A stretch of DNA of 64,000 nucleotides. Origin: Halomonas cerina. GTDB lineage: Bacteria; Pseudomonadota; Gammaproteobacteria; Pseudomonadales; Halomonadaceae. The position numbers and the translations under genes are program-made. Positions within the stretch are counted from its first letter, which is position 1; the number at the start of each line of letters is the position of its first letter. This document shows, one piece after another, positions 35,191 through 44,989 of the stretch. Under the pieces are notes generated by a model, which saw only the letters and a program-made list of their open reading frames with translations, searched no databases and was not told where the DNA came from. The stretch covers positions 1-64,000 of the forward strand of contig NZ_JACHXP010000006.1 in NCBI RefSeq assembly GCF_014192215.1, in the 5' to 3' direction.

Positions 35191-38100
35191 ATGAACGAAG
35201 CCAACCTTCACCCGCAGGGCGCCGTGAGCGAGCTGCGGGCGCGCATCCGCGCCCACTATGACGCCGATGAGGCAGCGGTGCTGCATGGGCTGGTTGAGCA
35301 GATCAAGCTGTCGGAGGACGACCGCCGCAAGGTGGCCGACGTCGGCGCCAACTATGTGGCACGGGTGCGCAAGGAGACCTCGCCCAGCATGATGGAGGCG
35401 TTCCTGGCCGAATACGGGCTCTCGACCGCCGAGGGCGTCGGGCTGATGTGCCTGGCAGAAGCCCTGCTGCGTGTGCCCGATGCGGAAACCATCGACGATC
35501 TGATCCACGACAAGATCGAGCCGTCCGACTGGGGCGCGCACCTGGGCAAGTCCTCCTCCTCGATGGTCAACGCCTCGACCTGGGCGCTGATGCTGACCGG
35601 CAAGGTGCTGGAGGAGGATCCCAAGGGGCCGGTGCGGGCGCTGCGCGGCCTGGTACGCCGCATGGGCGAGCCGGTGGTGCGCACCGCGGTCGGTCGGTCG
35701 ATGAAGATCCTCGGCCGCCAGTTCGTGCTCGGCCAGACCATCGAGGAGGGCATGAAGAATGCCCGCGAACTCGAGAAGCAGGGCTATACGTACTCGTACG
35801 ACATGCTGGGCGAGGCGGCGCGTACCGACGCCGATGCGCTGCGCTATCATGAGGCCTACGCCAAGGCGATCACGGCGATCGCCAAACAGGCCAAGGGCGA
35901 CGTGCGTTCCAGCCCCGGCATCTCGGTGAAGCTCTCGGCGCTGCACCCGCGCTACGAATACACCCACCGTGACACGGTGATGGCCGAGCTCGTGCCGCGC
36001 GCGCGGGAACTGGCGCAGCAGGCGGCCAAAGCCAATATCGGCTTCAATATCGACGCCGAGGAACAGGATCGGCTGGACCTGTCGCTCGACGTGATCGAGG
36101 CGCTGCTGTCCGATCCCGGTCTCGCCAATTGGGACGGCTTCGGGGTCGTGGTGCAGGCCTATGGGCGCCGCGCCGCCCCGGTGATCGAGACGCTCTACGA
36201 CCTCGCCGAGCGGCTCGACCGCAAGATCATGGTGCGGCTGGTGAAAGGCGCTTATTGGGACACCGAGATCAAGCTGGCCCAGGAGATGGGCGTCAAGACC
36301 TTCCCGGTCTTCACCCGCAAGGTCAACACCGATGTCAGCTACATGGCCTGCGCGCAGATGCTGCTCGACCGGCGCGACCGCATCTATCCGCAGTTCGCCA
36401 CCCACAACGCGCATACCTGCGCCGCCGTCATCGCCATGGCGGGCGACGACAAGGACAGCTTCGAGTTCCAGCGCCTGCACGGCATGGGCGAGTCACTGCA
36501 CCACATCGTCAAGCAGTCGGAGGGCACGCGTTGCCGTATCTACGCCCCGGTTGGCGCGCACCGTGACCTGCTGGCCTACCTGGTACGCCGCCTGCTGGAG
36601 AACGGGGCGAACTCCTCGTTCGTCAACCAGGTGGTGGACGAGTCGATTCCCCCGAGCGAGGTCTCGAAGGACCCAGTGGCCGAGATGCAGCGTCTGGGCG
36701 ACGCCCTCGCCAGCCCGCTGATCCGCCAGCCTGGCGAGCTGTTCGCCCCCGAGCGCAAGAACTCCCGCGGCTATCGGATCAACGAACCCGCCTCGATCCT
36801 GCCCCTGCTGGCGGCGCGCGAGGCGTTCGCCGACACGACCTGGACCGCCAGGCCCATGCTGGCGGGAAGCCCGGCGCCGCAGGGGCCGGCGCGTGATGCC
36901 ATGTCGCCCGCCGACGGCGCGCGGGTGGTCGGCCAGGTGCATGAGGCGACCCCGGCCGAGGTGGCCGCCGCCCTCGACGCCGCCGAGGAGGGCTTTCGCG
37001 AGTGGTCGGCGCGCCCGGTGGCCGAGCGGGCCGAGGTGCTGCGGCGGATCGCCGATCTCTACGAGGACCACATCGCCGAGCTGACCGTGATCGCCACCCG
37101 CGAGGCCGGCAAGATGATCCTCGATGGCATCGCCGAGGTGCGCGAGGCGGTGGATTTCCTGCGCTTCTACGCCAACGAGGGCGAGCGGCTGGAGACGGAA
37201 GCGCCCGGCAGTGCACGAGGCATCTTCGTCTGCATCAGCCCGTGGAACTTTCCGCTGGCCATCTTCACCGGTCAGATCGCCGCGGCGCTGGCGGCCGGTA
37301 ACGCGGTGCTCGCCAAACCTGCCGAGCAGACGCCATTGATCGCCGCCCGGGCCGTCGAGCTGATGCGCGAGGCCGGCCTGCCGGAAGCGGCGCTGCAATT
37401 GCTGCCCGGCGACGGGCCCACGGTGGGTGGGCCGCTGACCAGCGATCCGCGGATCGCCGGCGTCTGCTTCACCGGCTCGACCGAGGTGGCGCAGATCATC
37501 CACAAGGCCCTGGCGCAGAATGCGGGGCCGGATGCGGTGCTGATCGCCGAGACCGGCGGGCTGAATGCCATGATCGTGGACTCGAGCGCGCTGACCGAGC
37601 AGGCGGTGCGCGACATCCTGATCTCGTCCTTCCAGTCGGCCGGCCAGCGATGTTCGGCGCTGCGGATGCTGTATGTCCAGGAAGAGGCGCGAGAGCGGCT
37701 GCTGACGATGCTCGACGGTGCAATGGACGCGCTCTCCATCGGCGATCCGTGGAACACCGACACCGACGTCTCGCCGGTGATCGATGCCGAGGCTCAGGCT
37801 GACATCGGCGCCTATGTGACGGCGCAGGAAAAGGCCGGCAAGGTACTGAAGACGCTGCCCGCGCCGGACGACGGCACCTTCGTCACCCCGGCCGTGGTCG
37901 AGGTCGGGGGCATCGACGACCTCGAGCGCGAGATCTTCGGCCCGGTCCTGCACGTGGCCACGTTCAAGGCGCGGGACCTCGATGGGGTGGTCGATGCGAT
38001 CAACGCCAAGGGGTATGGCCTGACCTTCGGCCTGCATACCCGGATCGACGACCGCGTGCAGCAGGTCGTCGAGCGACTCCATGTCGGCAACATCTACGTC

Positions 38101-38856
38101 AACCGCAACCAGATCGGCGCCATCGTCGGCTCCCAGCCCTTCGGGGGCGAGGGCCTCTCGGGCACCGGGCCCAAAGCCGGTGGTCCCCTGTACGTCAACC
38201 GGTTCCGCCGGACCGCCGCCGTCGAGCGCTTTGAGGCGCCCCAGGGCGATGCCGTGACCCGCGAGGATCTCCAGTCGGCCCTCGACGGGCTGGATCCGCG
38301 CAACTGGGCGGCGCGGCCCGATCGGGTCGAGGTGCTGCGCAAGGCCCTCTCCGGCAAACGCGGCGTGATCCGCAAGGCGCTCGCCGAGACCGCGGCCCTG
38401 GACATGACGCCGCAGACGCTGCCGGGGCCGACGGGGGAAAGCAACCGGCTGGCGTTGTACCCGAAGGGCCCGGTACTCTGCCTCGGGCCGACGCTCGATA
38501 TCGCGGTCGCCCAGGCGGCACAGGCGCTCGGCGCGGGCTGTGCGGCGGTGATCGTCGCCCCCGGTGCGGACGGGGACGTGCGCTCGCTGAGCGCGGCCGG
38601 GGCGCCTGTCGCCGCGCTCGACGGCCGCGTCGCGGCCGAGACGCTGACCGCGGTCGAGGGCATCACGGCGGTGGCTGCGGCCGGTGCTAGCGACTGGACC
38701 CGCGAGCTACGCCTCGCGCTCGCCAAGCGCGACGGCCCCATCGTGTCGCTCGAGACCCAGACCATCTTGCCGGAACGCTACGTGGTGGAACGCCATCTGT
38801 GCATCGACACCACCGCCGCGGGCGGTAACGCCAGCCTGCTGGCCACGGCTGAATAA
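35191..38856 (+). CDS. putA: Bifunctional proline dehydrogenase / pyrroline-5-carboxylate dehydrogenase
   Basis: 1221 residues. Oxidises proline to glutamate at the membrane face. Domains: helical arm (~1-60), FAD-binding proline dehydrogenase barrel (~60-460; RKIMVRLVKGAYWDTEIK, RLHGMGESLHH, YAPVGAHRDLLAYLVRRLLE), NAD-linked P5C dehydrogenase (~550-1000; CISPWNFPLAIFTG, VCFTGSTEVAQ, nucleophile Cys821 in SAGQRCSALRM), and the C-terminal aldehyde-dehydrogenase-like tail domain (~1050-1220). The N-terminal ribbon-helix-helix DNA-binding domain of trifunctional PutA is absent, so it should not repress its own gene. Ribosome site AGGGAGAACAACG before the ATG. Confidence 0.96.
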   Translation: MNEANLHPQGAVSELRARIRAHYDADEAAVLHGLVEQIKLSEDDRRKVADVGANYVARVRKETSPSMMEAFLAEYGLSTAEGVGLMCLAEALLRVPDAETIDDLIHDKIEPSDWGAHLGKSSSSMVNASTWALMLTGKVLEEDPKGPVRALRGLVRRMGEPVVRTAVGRSMKILGRQFVLGQTIEEGMKNARELEKQGYTYSYDMLGEAARTDADALRYHEAYAKAITAIAKQAKGDVRSSPGISVKLSALHPRYEYTHRDTVMAELVPRARELAQQAAKANIGFNIDAEEQDRLDLSLDVIEALLSDPGLANWDGFGVVVQAYGRRAAPVIETLYDLAERLDRKIMVRLVKGAYWDTEIKLAQEMGVKTFPVFTRKVNTDVSYMACAQMLLDRRDRIYPQFATHNAHTCAAVIAMAGDDKDSFEFQRLHGMGESLHHIVKQSEGTRCRIYAPVGAHRDLLAYLVRRLLENGANSSFVNQVVDESIPPSEVSKDPVAEMQRLGDALASPLIRQPGELFAPERKNSRGYRINEPASILPLLAAREAFADTTWTARPMLAGSPAPQGPARDAMSPADGARVVGQVHEATPAEVAAALDAAEEGFREWSARPVAERAEVLRRIADLYEDHIAELTVIATREAGKMILDGIAEVREAVDFLRFYANEGERLETEAPGSARGIFVCISPWNFPLAIFTGQIAAALAAGNAVLAKPAEQTPLIAARAVELMREAGLPEAALQLLPGDGPTVGGPLTSDPRIAGVCFTGSTEVAQIIHKALAQNAGPDAVLIAETGGLNAMIVDSSALTEQAVRDILISSFQSAGQRCSALRMLYVQEEARERLLTMLDGAMDALSIGDPWNTDTDVSPVIDAEAQADIGAYVTAQEKAGKVLKTLPAPDDGTFVTPAVVEVGGIDDLEREIFGPVLHVATFKARDLDGVVDAINAKGYGLTFGLHTRIDDRVQQVVERLHVGNIYVNRNQIGAIVGSQPFGGEGLSGTGPKAGGPLYVNRFRRTAAVERFEAPQGDAVTREDLQSALDGLDPRNWAARPDRVEVLRKALSGKRGVIRKALAETAALDMTPQTLPGPTGESNRLALYPKGPVLCLGPTLDIAVAQAAQALGAGCAAVIVAPGADGDVRSLSAAGAPVAALDGRVAAETLTAVEGITAVAAAGASDWTRELRLALAKRDGPIVSLETQTILPERYVVERHLCIDTTAAGGNASLLATAE

Positions 38857-38928
38857 ATAGACGTGCCGGTCCGAGAGGGCTGGCACTGTTTATGGTTGGC
38901 TATCCCCACCAGCAGGAGAACCATACCC

Positions 38929-40419
38929 ATGGACAGCGACGAAACTCCTTCCCCCAAGAAGCCCAGCTTGCTCATGGCGATCCTACCGATCGCCCTGACC
39001 ATCGCCCTGCTGATGCTGCAGCTGTTCGTATTCGATGACTTCACGCCCCACATTCCCCTGGTGCTGGGCATCATGATCGTCGGCGCTCTGGGCTGGTTCC
39101 AGGGCTATCGTTGGTCGCACATGGAGGCGGGTCTCTACAAGGTGGTCAGCGTCGGTCTGCCCTCCATGGCCATCCTGATGACGGTCGGCATGATCATCGG
39201 GGTGTGGATCCTGAGCGGCACCGTGCCACTGCTGATCTACTACGGCCTGGCGATTCTCAGCCCCGGGATCTTCCTGTTTGCCACTTGTCTGATCTGCGCC
39301 GTCATCTCGCTAGCCACCGGCACCTCCTGGGGAACGGTCGGCACCGTGGGGCTGGCTCTGATCGGCATCGGCGAGGGGTTGGGCATTCCGCTCTACCTGA
39401 CCGCCGGCGCGGTGGTCTCCGGGGCCTTCTTCGGCGACAAGATGTCGCCGCTGTCGGATACCACCAACCTGGCCCCGGCGGTCTGCGGTACCGATCTCTG
39501 GAGCCACATCCGTGCCATGATCGCCACGACCGGACCGGCTATGCTGGTGGCGCTGGCCCTCTATGCCTGGATCGGCACGGGGTACGCCACCGACGCTACC
39601 CTGCCCAGCGAAAGCGTGGCGCAGATCAACACCACGCTGCAAGAGACCTTCGCGCTTACCTTCTGGCTACTGATCCCGCCGATCGTGGTGGTGGTCCTTG
39701 CGGTCCGGCGCTTTCCCGCCCTGCCTTCGATTTTCGCCGGCGTGGTGCTGGGGGGCATCATGGCCGTGGTCGTGCAGGGGGTGTCGGTCCACGATGTGTT
39801 CAACGCGATGCAGAGCGGCTACACCAGCGATACCGGCATCGAGGCGGTCGATTCGCTGCTCAGCAAGGGCGGCATCCAGTCGATGACCTGGGTCATCACC
39901 CTGGTACTCATCGCCCTGGGCTTCGGCGGCATGCTGGAGCGGACCCGCTGCCTAGAAGTGGTGCTGGAGCACGTCCTCAAGATTGCCAAGAGCCGCTTCG
40001 GGCTGGTCGCCGCCAGCACCGGCTCGGCCATCGGCACCAACATGGTCACCGGCGATGTCTATCTGTCGGTCGCCCTGCCGGGCCGGATGTTTGCTCCCGC
40101 CTACCGTGGCCGTGGCCTGTCGGTCACTAATCTCTCGCGCTCGGTGGAAGACGGCGGCACCCTGGTCTCGCCACTGATCCCCTGGAACGTGGGCGGTGCC
40201 TTCGTGGCCGGTACCCTGGGCGTCGACACCCTGGCCTACGCTCCGGTGGCCTTCGCCTGTTGGATGTCATTGCTGTTCGGCCTGTTGTGGGCCGCCACCG
40301 GCTGGTTCGTGCCCAAGGCCAGCGACCAGGAACGCCAGCGCTGGAAGGATCTGGGTGAAGCGGTGATGGATGAGACCGGTCGCCACGACGCTGTACCTCC
40401 GTCCACCGCCAAAGCCTGA
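38929..40419 (+). CDS. NhaC-family Na+/H+ antiporter-like membrane protein
   Basis: 496 residues, ~11-12 membrane segments after a short Pro/Lys-rich N-terminus. NhaC features: FGDKMSPLSDTTNLAPAVCG (~163-182) and the related SAIGTNMVTGDVYLSVALPG in the second half. The family exchanges sodium for protons or, in some members, organic substrates (arginine/lysine, malate/lactate). It follows putA by 72 bases and leads an nhaC-uspA-binding protein run, so a simple housekeeping antiporter is not assured. The ATG at 38929 follows AGCAGGAGAACC. Confidence 0.85.
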   Translation: MDSDETPSPKKPSLLMAILPIALTIALLMLQLFVFDDFTPHIPLVLGIMIVGALGWFQGYRWSHMEAGLYKVVSVGLPSMAILMTVGMIIGVWILSGTVPLLIYYGLAILSPGIFLFATCLICAVISLATGTSWGTVGTVGLALIGIGEGLGIPLYLTAGAVVSGAFFGDKMSPLSDTTNLAPAVCGTDLWSHIRAMIATTGPAMLVALALYAWIGTGYATDATLPSESVAQINTTLQETFALTFWLLIPPIVVVVLAVRRFPALPSIFAGVVLGGIMAVVVQGVSVHDVFNAMQSGYTSDTGIEAVDSLLSKGGIQSMTWVITLVLIALGFGGMLERTRCLEVVLEHVLKIAKSRFGLVAASTGSAIGTNMVTGDVYLSVALPGRMFAPAYRGRGLSVTNLSRSVEDGGTLVSPLIPWNVGGAFVAGTLGVDTLAYAPVAFACWMSLLFGLLWAATGWFVPKASDQERQRWKDLGEAVMDETGRHDAVPPSTAKA

Positions 40420-40431
40420 AAGGTGATCCTC

Positions 40432-40857
40432 ATGTTCAAGAACCTGCTCGTCCCCCTCGACCTGGCCCACGAGAGCTCCTGGCGCAAGGTGCTGCCGGTG
40501 GCTATCGATCAGGCCCGCCATTACGGCGCCATGCTGCACGTGATGACGGTGATCGACATCAATCTCGACATTACCGCCGTGCGTCTGCCCGAGGACTTCA
40601 ACGACCAGTATCGCCAGGAAACCGAACAGCGTCTGGCCGATCTGGTCAAGCAGCACGTGCCGGGCGATATCTCGGTCAAGTATCTGGTCCGGGAGGGCCG
40701 CACCTATCAGGAGATATTGAAAGTCGCCGACAAGATTCCGGCCGATCTGATTATCCTGGCCTCGCACCGACCGTCGCTCAAGGACTACTTGCTGGGTGCC
40801 AATGCCGCCCGGGTGGTCCGCCACGGTAGTTGCTCGGTAATGGTTGTACGCGAATAA
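40432..40857 (+). CDS. Universal stress protein (UspA family)
   Basis: 141 residues, one Usp domain. LLVPLDLAHESSWRKVLPVA forms the first strand and loop, and the nucleotide-binding end LLGANAARVVRHGSCSVMVV gives the G-x2-A-x9-GS type motif, so ATP binding is likely. It starts 12 bases after the NhaC stop and is 24 bases before a solute-binding protein gene, implying co-transcription. UspA proteins are often paired with transporters as nucleotide-sensing partners; that role here is an inference. Confidence 0.9.
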   Translation: MFKNLLVPLDLAHESSWRKVLPVAIDQARHYGAMLHVMTVIDINLDITAVRLPEDFNDQYRQETEQRLADLVKQHVPGDISVKYLVREGRTYQEILKVADKIPADLIILASHRPSLKDYLLGANAARVVRHGSCSVMVVRE

Positions 40858-40881
40858 CCGTGAATGGAAGGGAGACCCGTC

Positions 40882-42000
40882 ATGCCAATGTCAATGCGAA
40901 CCCTGGTACGGTTGTTGACCGTTGTCGCCCTTGTGCCGCTCGGCAGCACGGTGGCCCGGGCGCACGGCGATCTCACCGTGACGTCATGGGGGGGTGCCTA
41001 TACCCGCAGCCAGATGCTGGCCTATGTCATCCCCTACGAACAGCAGAGCGGCCTGACCCTCAACATGGAACGCTACAACGGCGAGCTGGCCGATGTGCGC
41101 GCTCAGGTGGCGGCCTACAACGTGACCTGGGACGTGGTGGATATGGAACTCAGCGATGCCATTCGCGGTTGCGAGGAAGGCCTGCTCGAGAAGATCGACC
41201 ATTCCGTGCTGCCGCCCGCCCCCGATGGCACGCCGGCAGCGGAGGACTTCCTGTCCGGCATGCTCACCGAATGCGCCGTCGGTCAGGTGATCTGGTCCAC
41301 GCTGGTGGCCTACGACCCCGGCCGGTTCGATGACAATGCACCCACGGCACTGGCCGATTTCTTCGACCTGAGCCAGTATCCCGGCAAGCGCGGCATGCGT
41401 CGCACCCCCAGGGTCAACCTGGAATGGGCGTTGCTGGTGGATGGGGTCGCGCCGGAGCGGATCTATGAGGTGCTGGAGACCGACGAGGGCCTGCAACGTG
41501 CCTTCGAGAAGCTCGACACCATCAAGCAGGACATCGTCTGGTGGGAAGACGCCGATGCTCCCGCCCGGTTGCTGGCCGATGGCGAAGTGGCCATGAGTGC
41601 GGTGTTCAACGGTCGCCTCTACGCCGCAATCGAGGATCAGGGGCACGATTTCGGTGTGATCTGGGATGGCCAGGGCTGGGACTACGACATGTGGGTGATC
41701 CCCAAGCGCACACCCAAGACCGCCAGCATGGACGCGGCTATGGCGTTCATCACCTTCGCCACCGACACGCAGCGGTTGGCCGATCAGGCCCGCTACATCT
41801 CCTATGGCCCGGCCCGTCGATCCTCGCTGGCGCTGATGGACGAGGCGATCAAGCCGCATCTGCCGACCGCCCCCGCCAATGCCGAAGGCGCCCTGCGCAT
41901 TGACGCCGAATGGTGGGCACGCAATCAGGCGCGCGTCGAGCAACAGTTCGAGCACTGGCTGGCCCGCAAGGAGCCCTTCCAGCTCTGGCATGTGCGATGA
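40882..42000 (+). CDS. Orphan periplasmic solute-binding protein (PotD/family 1 type)
   Basis: 372 residues with a signal peptide (MPMSMRTLVRLLTVVALVPL, cleavage after ARA near residue 27). The mature protein begins LTVTSWGGAYTRSQMLAYV, characteristic of polyamine/opine/spermidine-type binding proteins, with VVDMELSDAIRGCEEGLLE and PGKRGMRRTPRVNLEWAL further on. No ABC permease or ATPase is adjacent. It is the third gene after NhaC and UspA with good ribosome site GAAGGGAG. Either it serves a distant permease or it acts with the NhaC-type carrier; neither is shown. Confidence 0.85.
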   Translation: MPMSMRTLVRLLTVVALVPLGSTVARAHGDLTVTSWGGAYTRSQMLAYVIPYEQQSGLTLNMERYNGELADVRAQVAAYNVTWDVVDMELSDAIRGCEEGLLEKIDHSVLPPAPDGTPAAEDFLSGMLTECAVGQVIWSTLVAYDPGRFDDNAPTALADFFDLSQYPGKRGMRRTPRVNLEWALLVDGVAPERIYEVLETDEGLQRAFEKLDTIKQDIVWWEDADAPARLLADGEVAMSAVFNGRLYAAIEDQGHDFGVIWDGQGWDYDMWVIPKRTPKTASMDAAMAFITFATDTQRLADQARYISYGPARRSSLALMDEAIKPHLPTAPANAEGALRIDAEWWARNQARVEQQFEHWLARKEPFQLWHVR

Positions 42001-42066
42001 GGCCGTCCGGCACCCTTGACTCCAGAGGCGGGAGTGCCTTTACCGCACCGAGGTGAGCCGCGGTCG

Positions 42067-42084
42067 CCGATGGCGAACCATCGG
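42067..42084. terminator. Hairpin between convergent binding-protein and SixA-CHAD genes
   Basis: CCGATGG - CGAA - CCATCGG, a 7-bp stem with a stable tetraloop midway in the 92-base convergent spacer. No T-run, so it is a weak candidate terminator. Confidence 0.4.
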
Positions 42085-42092
42085 TGCCTACT

Positions 42093-43481
42093 TCAATTAG
42101 AGGGTAGGCTACCCGTCAGCGGTTCTAGTGCCACGATCCTCTGGCGCAGTTCCTTTTTGTGTCGTTCGATTGTCTCGATCCAGGCACGGCACTCCAACTG
42201 GATCGTCTCTTCCCCAGCAGAAGCTGTCCCTGCGTTGGCGAAGGCCTTGATCCAGGCCTGTCGCGTACAGAGATCCTGAAAGTCGCCCAGCAGGGTCTGG
42301 CGCTGCTTCAGCCCCGCCAGGAATGCCTTGTTGCGCACAGGGTCCAGCTCGGCCAGGTAGCGGATGCGTTTCACGGTCTTGCGCAGCGTGTGGAGCGTCT
42401 CGTCGGGCGCCATGGAGGTGAGCGCCCTCAGGTCGTGATCGTGCTGCGAGATGCGTTGGGCCAGCACCGCCTCGATCTCATCCGACGAGAGCGCGCGTAA
42501 TGCCTTACGAAAGCGCTTGGTCGCGAGAAAGTCTTGCCACTTCTTCATATCGCGGGCGTAGGCCGGCTGCGCCAGTTCCTGGCACAGGACCGAATGCTGC
42601 TCCCGTGCCTGGGCGCTCAGCCAGTCGCACACGGCGCTCAGGGTCGTGTCCGATAGCGATGGCGGTGTGTGATCCAGGTGGTCCAGGAACACATCCAGGT
42701 CGCGTAGGTCACTGGTGGCCTGTGCGCGGCGCTTCAGTCGCTTCAAGGCCTTCTTGAGGCCGGGAGTGTCGCTGGTGGCCCGCACGGACTCGCCGATCGC
42801 CCGGCTACGGCGCAAGTTCACGCGATACTGGTGCAGGAACTCCGGGTCGACGCCGGCGATCACCCCGGGCTCCAGGGCCCTGACCAGATGGTATTGATGG
42901 GTCAGTAACCCCAGGGCCCGCTTGGCCAGGCTGGCCTTTTTGAGGTCGGGCGCCTTGGGGGCCCGGCGCTTGAAGAAGGCATGGCTCGCCTCGGTGGGAA
43001 CCAGGCGGGTCACCAGCTCGGCCTGGTGCCGGCCCCGATCCTGCCAGTGGCCGTCAGGAAGCGAGAGATGCAGAAGGCCGGCGGTGGGCAGAGAGGGGGG
43101 AGCCTGCTGGCAGAGCCAGCGGGCGAGATCCCGCAGGGCCGGATTGTGGCCGATCAACAGGACACTGCCGGTCTCGGCGGGGTGGGTCATCAGCCACTCA
43201 AGCAATGCCGTCCTGTCGAAGGTATAGAGCGCCTCCCGGGTGTGAGCCCGCTTGGCCAGGGAGTACGCCGCCAGATTTTCATCGAGGCCCAGCAGGGTCT
43301 GGCGCGTGCGGGTCGCGGGGCTGACATGAATCTCTCCTGCCAGGGCGCCCAGCCGCTGCAGCGGCCGGGCCATGGCGGCCACTTGCCGTCTGCCACGCTT
43401 GCTCAACGGACGATGACGATCGGCCATGTCACCACCGTCGTGCTTCGCCTTGGCATGGCGCATCAAGTAGAGGTCCAGCAT
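42093..43481 (-). CDS. SixA-type histidine phosphatase fused to a CHAD domain
   Basis: 462 residues. The N-terminal ~155 residues form a histidine-phosphatase domain: LYLMRHAKA with Arg8-His9, and second histidine in VLLIGHNPALRDLARWL (~112). From ~185 to 455 it is a CHAD (conserved histidine alpha-helical) domain rich in basic helices: FLHQYRVNLRRSRAIGE, LKRRAQATSDLRDLDVF, LHTLRKTVKRIRYLAEL. CHAD domains bind inorganic polyphosphate, and SixA removes phosphate from phosphohistidine, so a polyphosphate-linked phosphatase is a fair reading. It has no functional link with its neighbours. Confidence 0.9.
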   Translation of the reverse strand: MLDLYLMRHAKAKHDGGDMADRHRPLSKRGRRQVAAMARPLQRLGALAGEIHVSPATRTRQTLLGLDENLAAYSLAKRAHTREALYTFDRTALLEWLMTHPAETGSVLLIGHNPALRDLARWLCQQAPPSLPTAGLLHLSLPDGHWQDRGRHQAELVTRLVPTEASHAFFKRRAPKAPDLKKASLAKRALGLLTHQYHLVRALEPGVIAGVDPEFLHQYRVNLRRSRAIGESVRATSDTPGLKKALKRLKRRAQATSDLRDLDVFLDHLDHTPPSLSDTTLSAVCDWLSAQAREQHSVLCQELAQPAYARDMKKWQDFLATKRFRKALRALSSDEIEAVLAQRISQHDHDLRALTSMAPDETLHTLRKTVKRIRYLAELDPVRNKAFLAGLKQRQTLLGDFQDLCTRQAWIKAFANAGTASAGEETIQLECRAWIETIERHKKELRQRIVALEPLTGSLPSN

Positions 43482-43833
43482 GGGGCGGCTCCGGATCGGG
43501 ACCTGTCCTGCGCAGACTAGTACAGCCCGATGGTGTTCTCGTCAACGCCACTCCCGGGCACCGCCTCCGGCTCGATGTCAGCAGGCGGCCCTCTCGTGAA
43601 CGGTGGTGGGCCGGTTCACTGATCTTGCTGCTACCTCACCCAGCTCGAACATCCGCCACAGCATCGCCTGTTGGATGGGTGCCAGGGCGAGACAGCCCCT
43701 CTCCATCTGCTTCTCATCATCCAGCCGGCATGCCCCGGCCCGAGCCAACAGCCGCTCTTCGCACGACTCGTCATCCGTTACCAGGGGCTCAGGGCTTTTG
43801 GCCGAGGGCTGTCATGAAAAGCTGAAGGTAGTT

Positions 43834-43847
43834 GGAATAATAGTTCC
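43834..43847. promoter_or_regulatory. GGAA-N6-TTCC site, distal, ABC importer promoter
   Basis: GGAATAATAGTTCC, 59 bases upstream of the proximal copy and just before the shared element ATACCAAAGTATAGAA (43852-43867). The form matches rhizobial IolR (RpiR-family) sites. Confidence 0.6.
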
Positions 43848-43875
43848 ATTTATACCAAAGTATAGAATAATTTTT

Positions 43876-43906
43876 TTGATAAATCATAAAATGGAATCTA
43901 TATTCC
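43876..43906 (+). promoter_or_regulatory. Promoter of the ABC importer with GGAA-N6-TTCC over the -10
   Basis: TTGATA (43876-43881), 17 bases, TATATT (43899-43904). The palindrome GGAATCTATATTCC at 43893-43906 covers the -10 box, so a bound regulator would block polymerase. The binding-protein gene starts ~108 bases downstream. The whole region aligns without gaps with the NCS1 promoter at 51003-51061. Confidence 0.7.
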
Positions 43907-44013
43907 AATGACGGTTCAGGCAGGAGGCTCGTCGCCACATCCTGCCAGCCGACGCCTCCCACCCCGCCTGGGAGGCCGAACAAACACAACAAGCCCGCTA
44001 AGGAGTCTGCCCA

Positions 44014-44928
44014 ATGAAACGCGTACTGTTCGGTGCCGCCATCTTTGCCACCTGCACGTCCTCTGCCATGGCCGCCACCCTTGGCGTATCCGTGGCCTGG
44101 TTCGACGACAACTTCCTGACCTCCATGCGCAACGCCATGCAGGCCGAGGCGGAGGCGCAGGGCCACAATATCCAGTTTTTGGACGCCCAGGGTGATATCG
44201 GCCGCCAGCTGAGCCAGACGCAATCCCTGGCCGCCCAGGACGTCGACGCCATCATCATCAACCCCGTCGACACCGCCGCTACCGGCAAGATGACCGAGGT
44301 TGCTGTGCAGAACGGTATCCCGCTGGTCTATGTGAACCGCCAGCCGGAAGGCAAGGACCTCGAAAACGACAACGTGGTGTTCGTCGGCTCCGACCAGAAG
44401 CTCTCGGGCACCCTGCAGATGGAGGCGCTGGCTGAACGCATGGGTGGCGAAGGCAACGTCGCCATCATGCTCGGCGAGCTCTCTTCAGGCGCCACTCATC
44501 AGCGCACCGAAGGGGTGAAGGAAGTCATCGCGGAATACCCCGGTATCGAGATCATCGCGGAGCAGCCGGCCGACTATCTGCGTACCGAGGCCATCAACCT
44601 GATGAACAACTGGATCGTCGGGGGGCAGCAGATCGATGCCATCGCCGCCAACAACGACGAGATGGCCCTGGGTGCTTTGATCGCCATGCAGCAGTCGGGC
44701 ATTTCTCCGGACGAGATACTGGTCGGTGGTATCGACGCCACTCGCGATGCCCTCGAGGCCATGCAGCGTGGTGAGCTCGCCGTCACCGTCTTTCAGGATG
44801 CCCAAGGGCAGGGCGGCGGTGCCGTCAAGTCCGCTCTCGGCCTGATCAATGGTGAAGAGGTGGAGAAGCGCACCATGGTGCCCTTCAAGCTGGTGACCCC
44901 CGAGAATCTCGACAACTTCCTCAACTGA
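44014..44928 (+). CDS. Periplasmic sugar/inositol-binding protein of an ABC importer
   Basis: 304 residues with a signal peptide ([20 protein letters not shown]). It has the periplasmic-binding-protein type 1 (RbsB-like) fold: [20 protein letters not shown] at the mature start, [15 protein letters not shown] (~80), [19 protein letters not shown] (~210) and [14 protein letters not shown]. Together with the ATPase and permease that follow it forms a CUT2-type importer. The GGAA-N6-TTCC sites tie it to the inositol regulon, so myo-inositol or a related cyclitol is the best guess for ligand. Confidence 0.88.
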   Translation: MKRVLFGAAIFATCTSSAMAATLGVSVAWFDDNFLTSMRNAMQAEAEAQGHNIQFLDAQGDIGRQLSQTQSLAAQDVDAIIINPVDTAATGKMTEVAVQNGIPLVYVNRQPEGKDLENDNVVFVGSDQKLSGTLQMEALAERMGGEGNVAIMLGELSSGATHQRTEGVKEVIAEYPGIEIIAEQPADYLRTEAINLMNNWIVGGQQIDAIAANNDEMALGALIAMQQSGISPDEILVGGIDATRDALEAMQRGELAVTVFQDAQGQGGGAVKSALGLINGEEVEKRTMVPFKLVTPENLDNFLN

Positions 44929-44989
44929 TGCCGCCTGGCCTGCCCGATGTGTCGGGCAGGTCGCGTCGCGAGCCATTGGAGCGTGCGTT

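Larger units (their letters stand above)
43482..44013. other. Gap: promoter of the ABC importer plus possible decayed coding stretch
   Basis: Bases 43834-43906 hold the promoter and two GGAA-N6-TTCC sites listed separately. Between 43578 and about 43820 the minus strand has an open frame (... DDEKQMERGCLALAPIQQAM ... to a stop at 43578) without start codon or ribosome site; it could be a coding remnant and I do not recognise it. Confidence 0.5.

Noticed and set aside
43578-43820. Minus-strand open frame of about 80 codons upstream of the ABC importer
   Set aside because: No ATG, GTG or TTG start with a ribosome site and no recognisable similarity; mentioned only as a possible relic.
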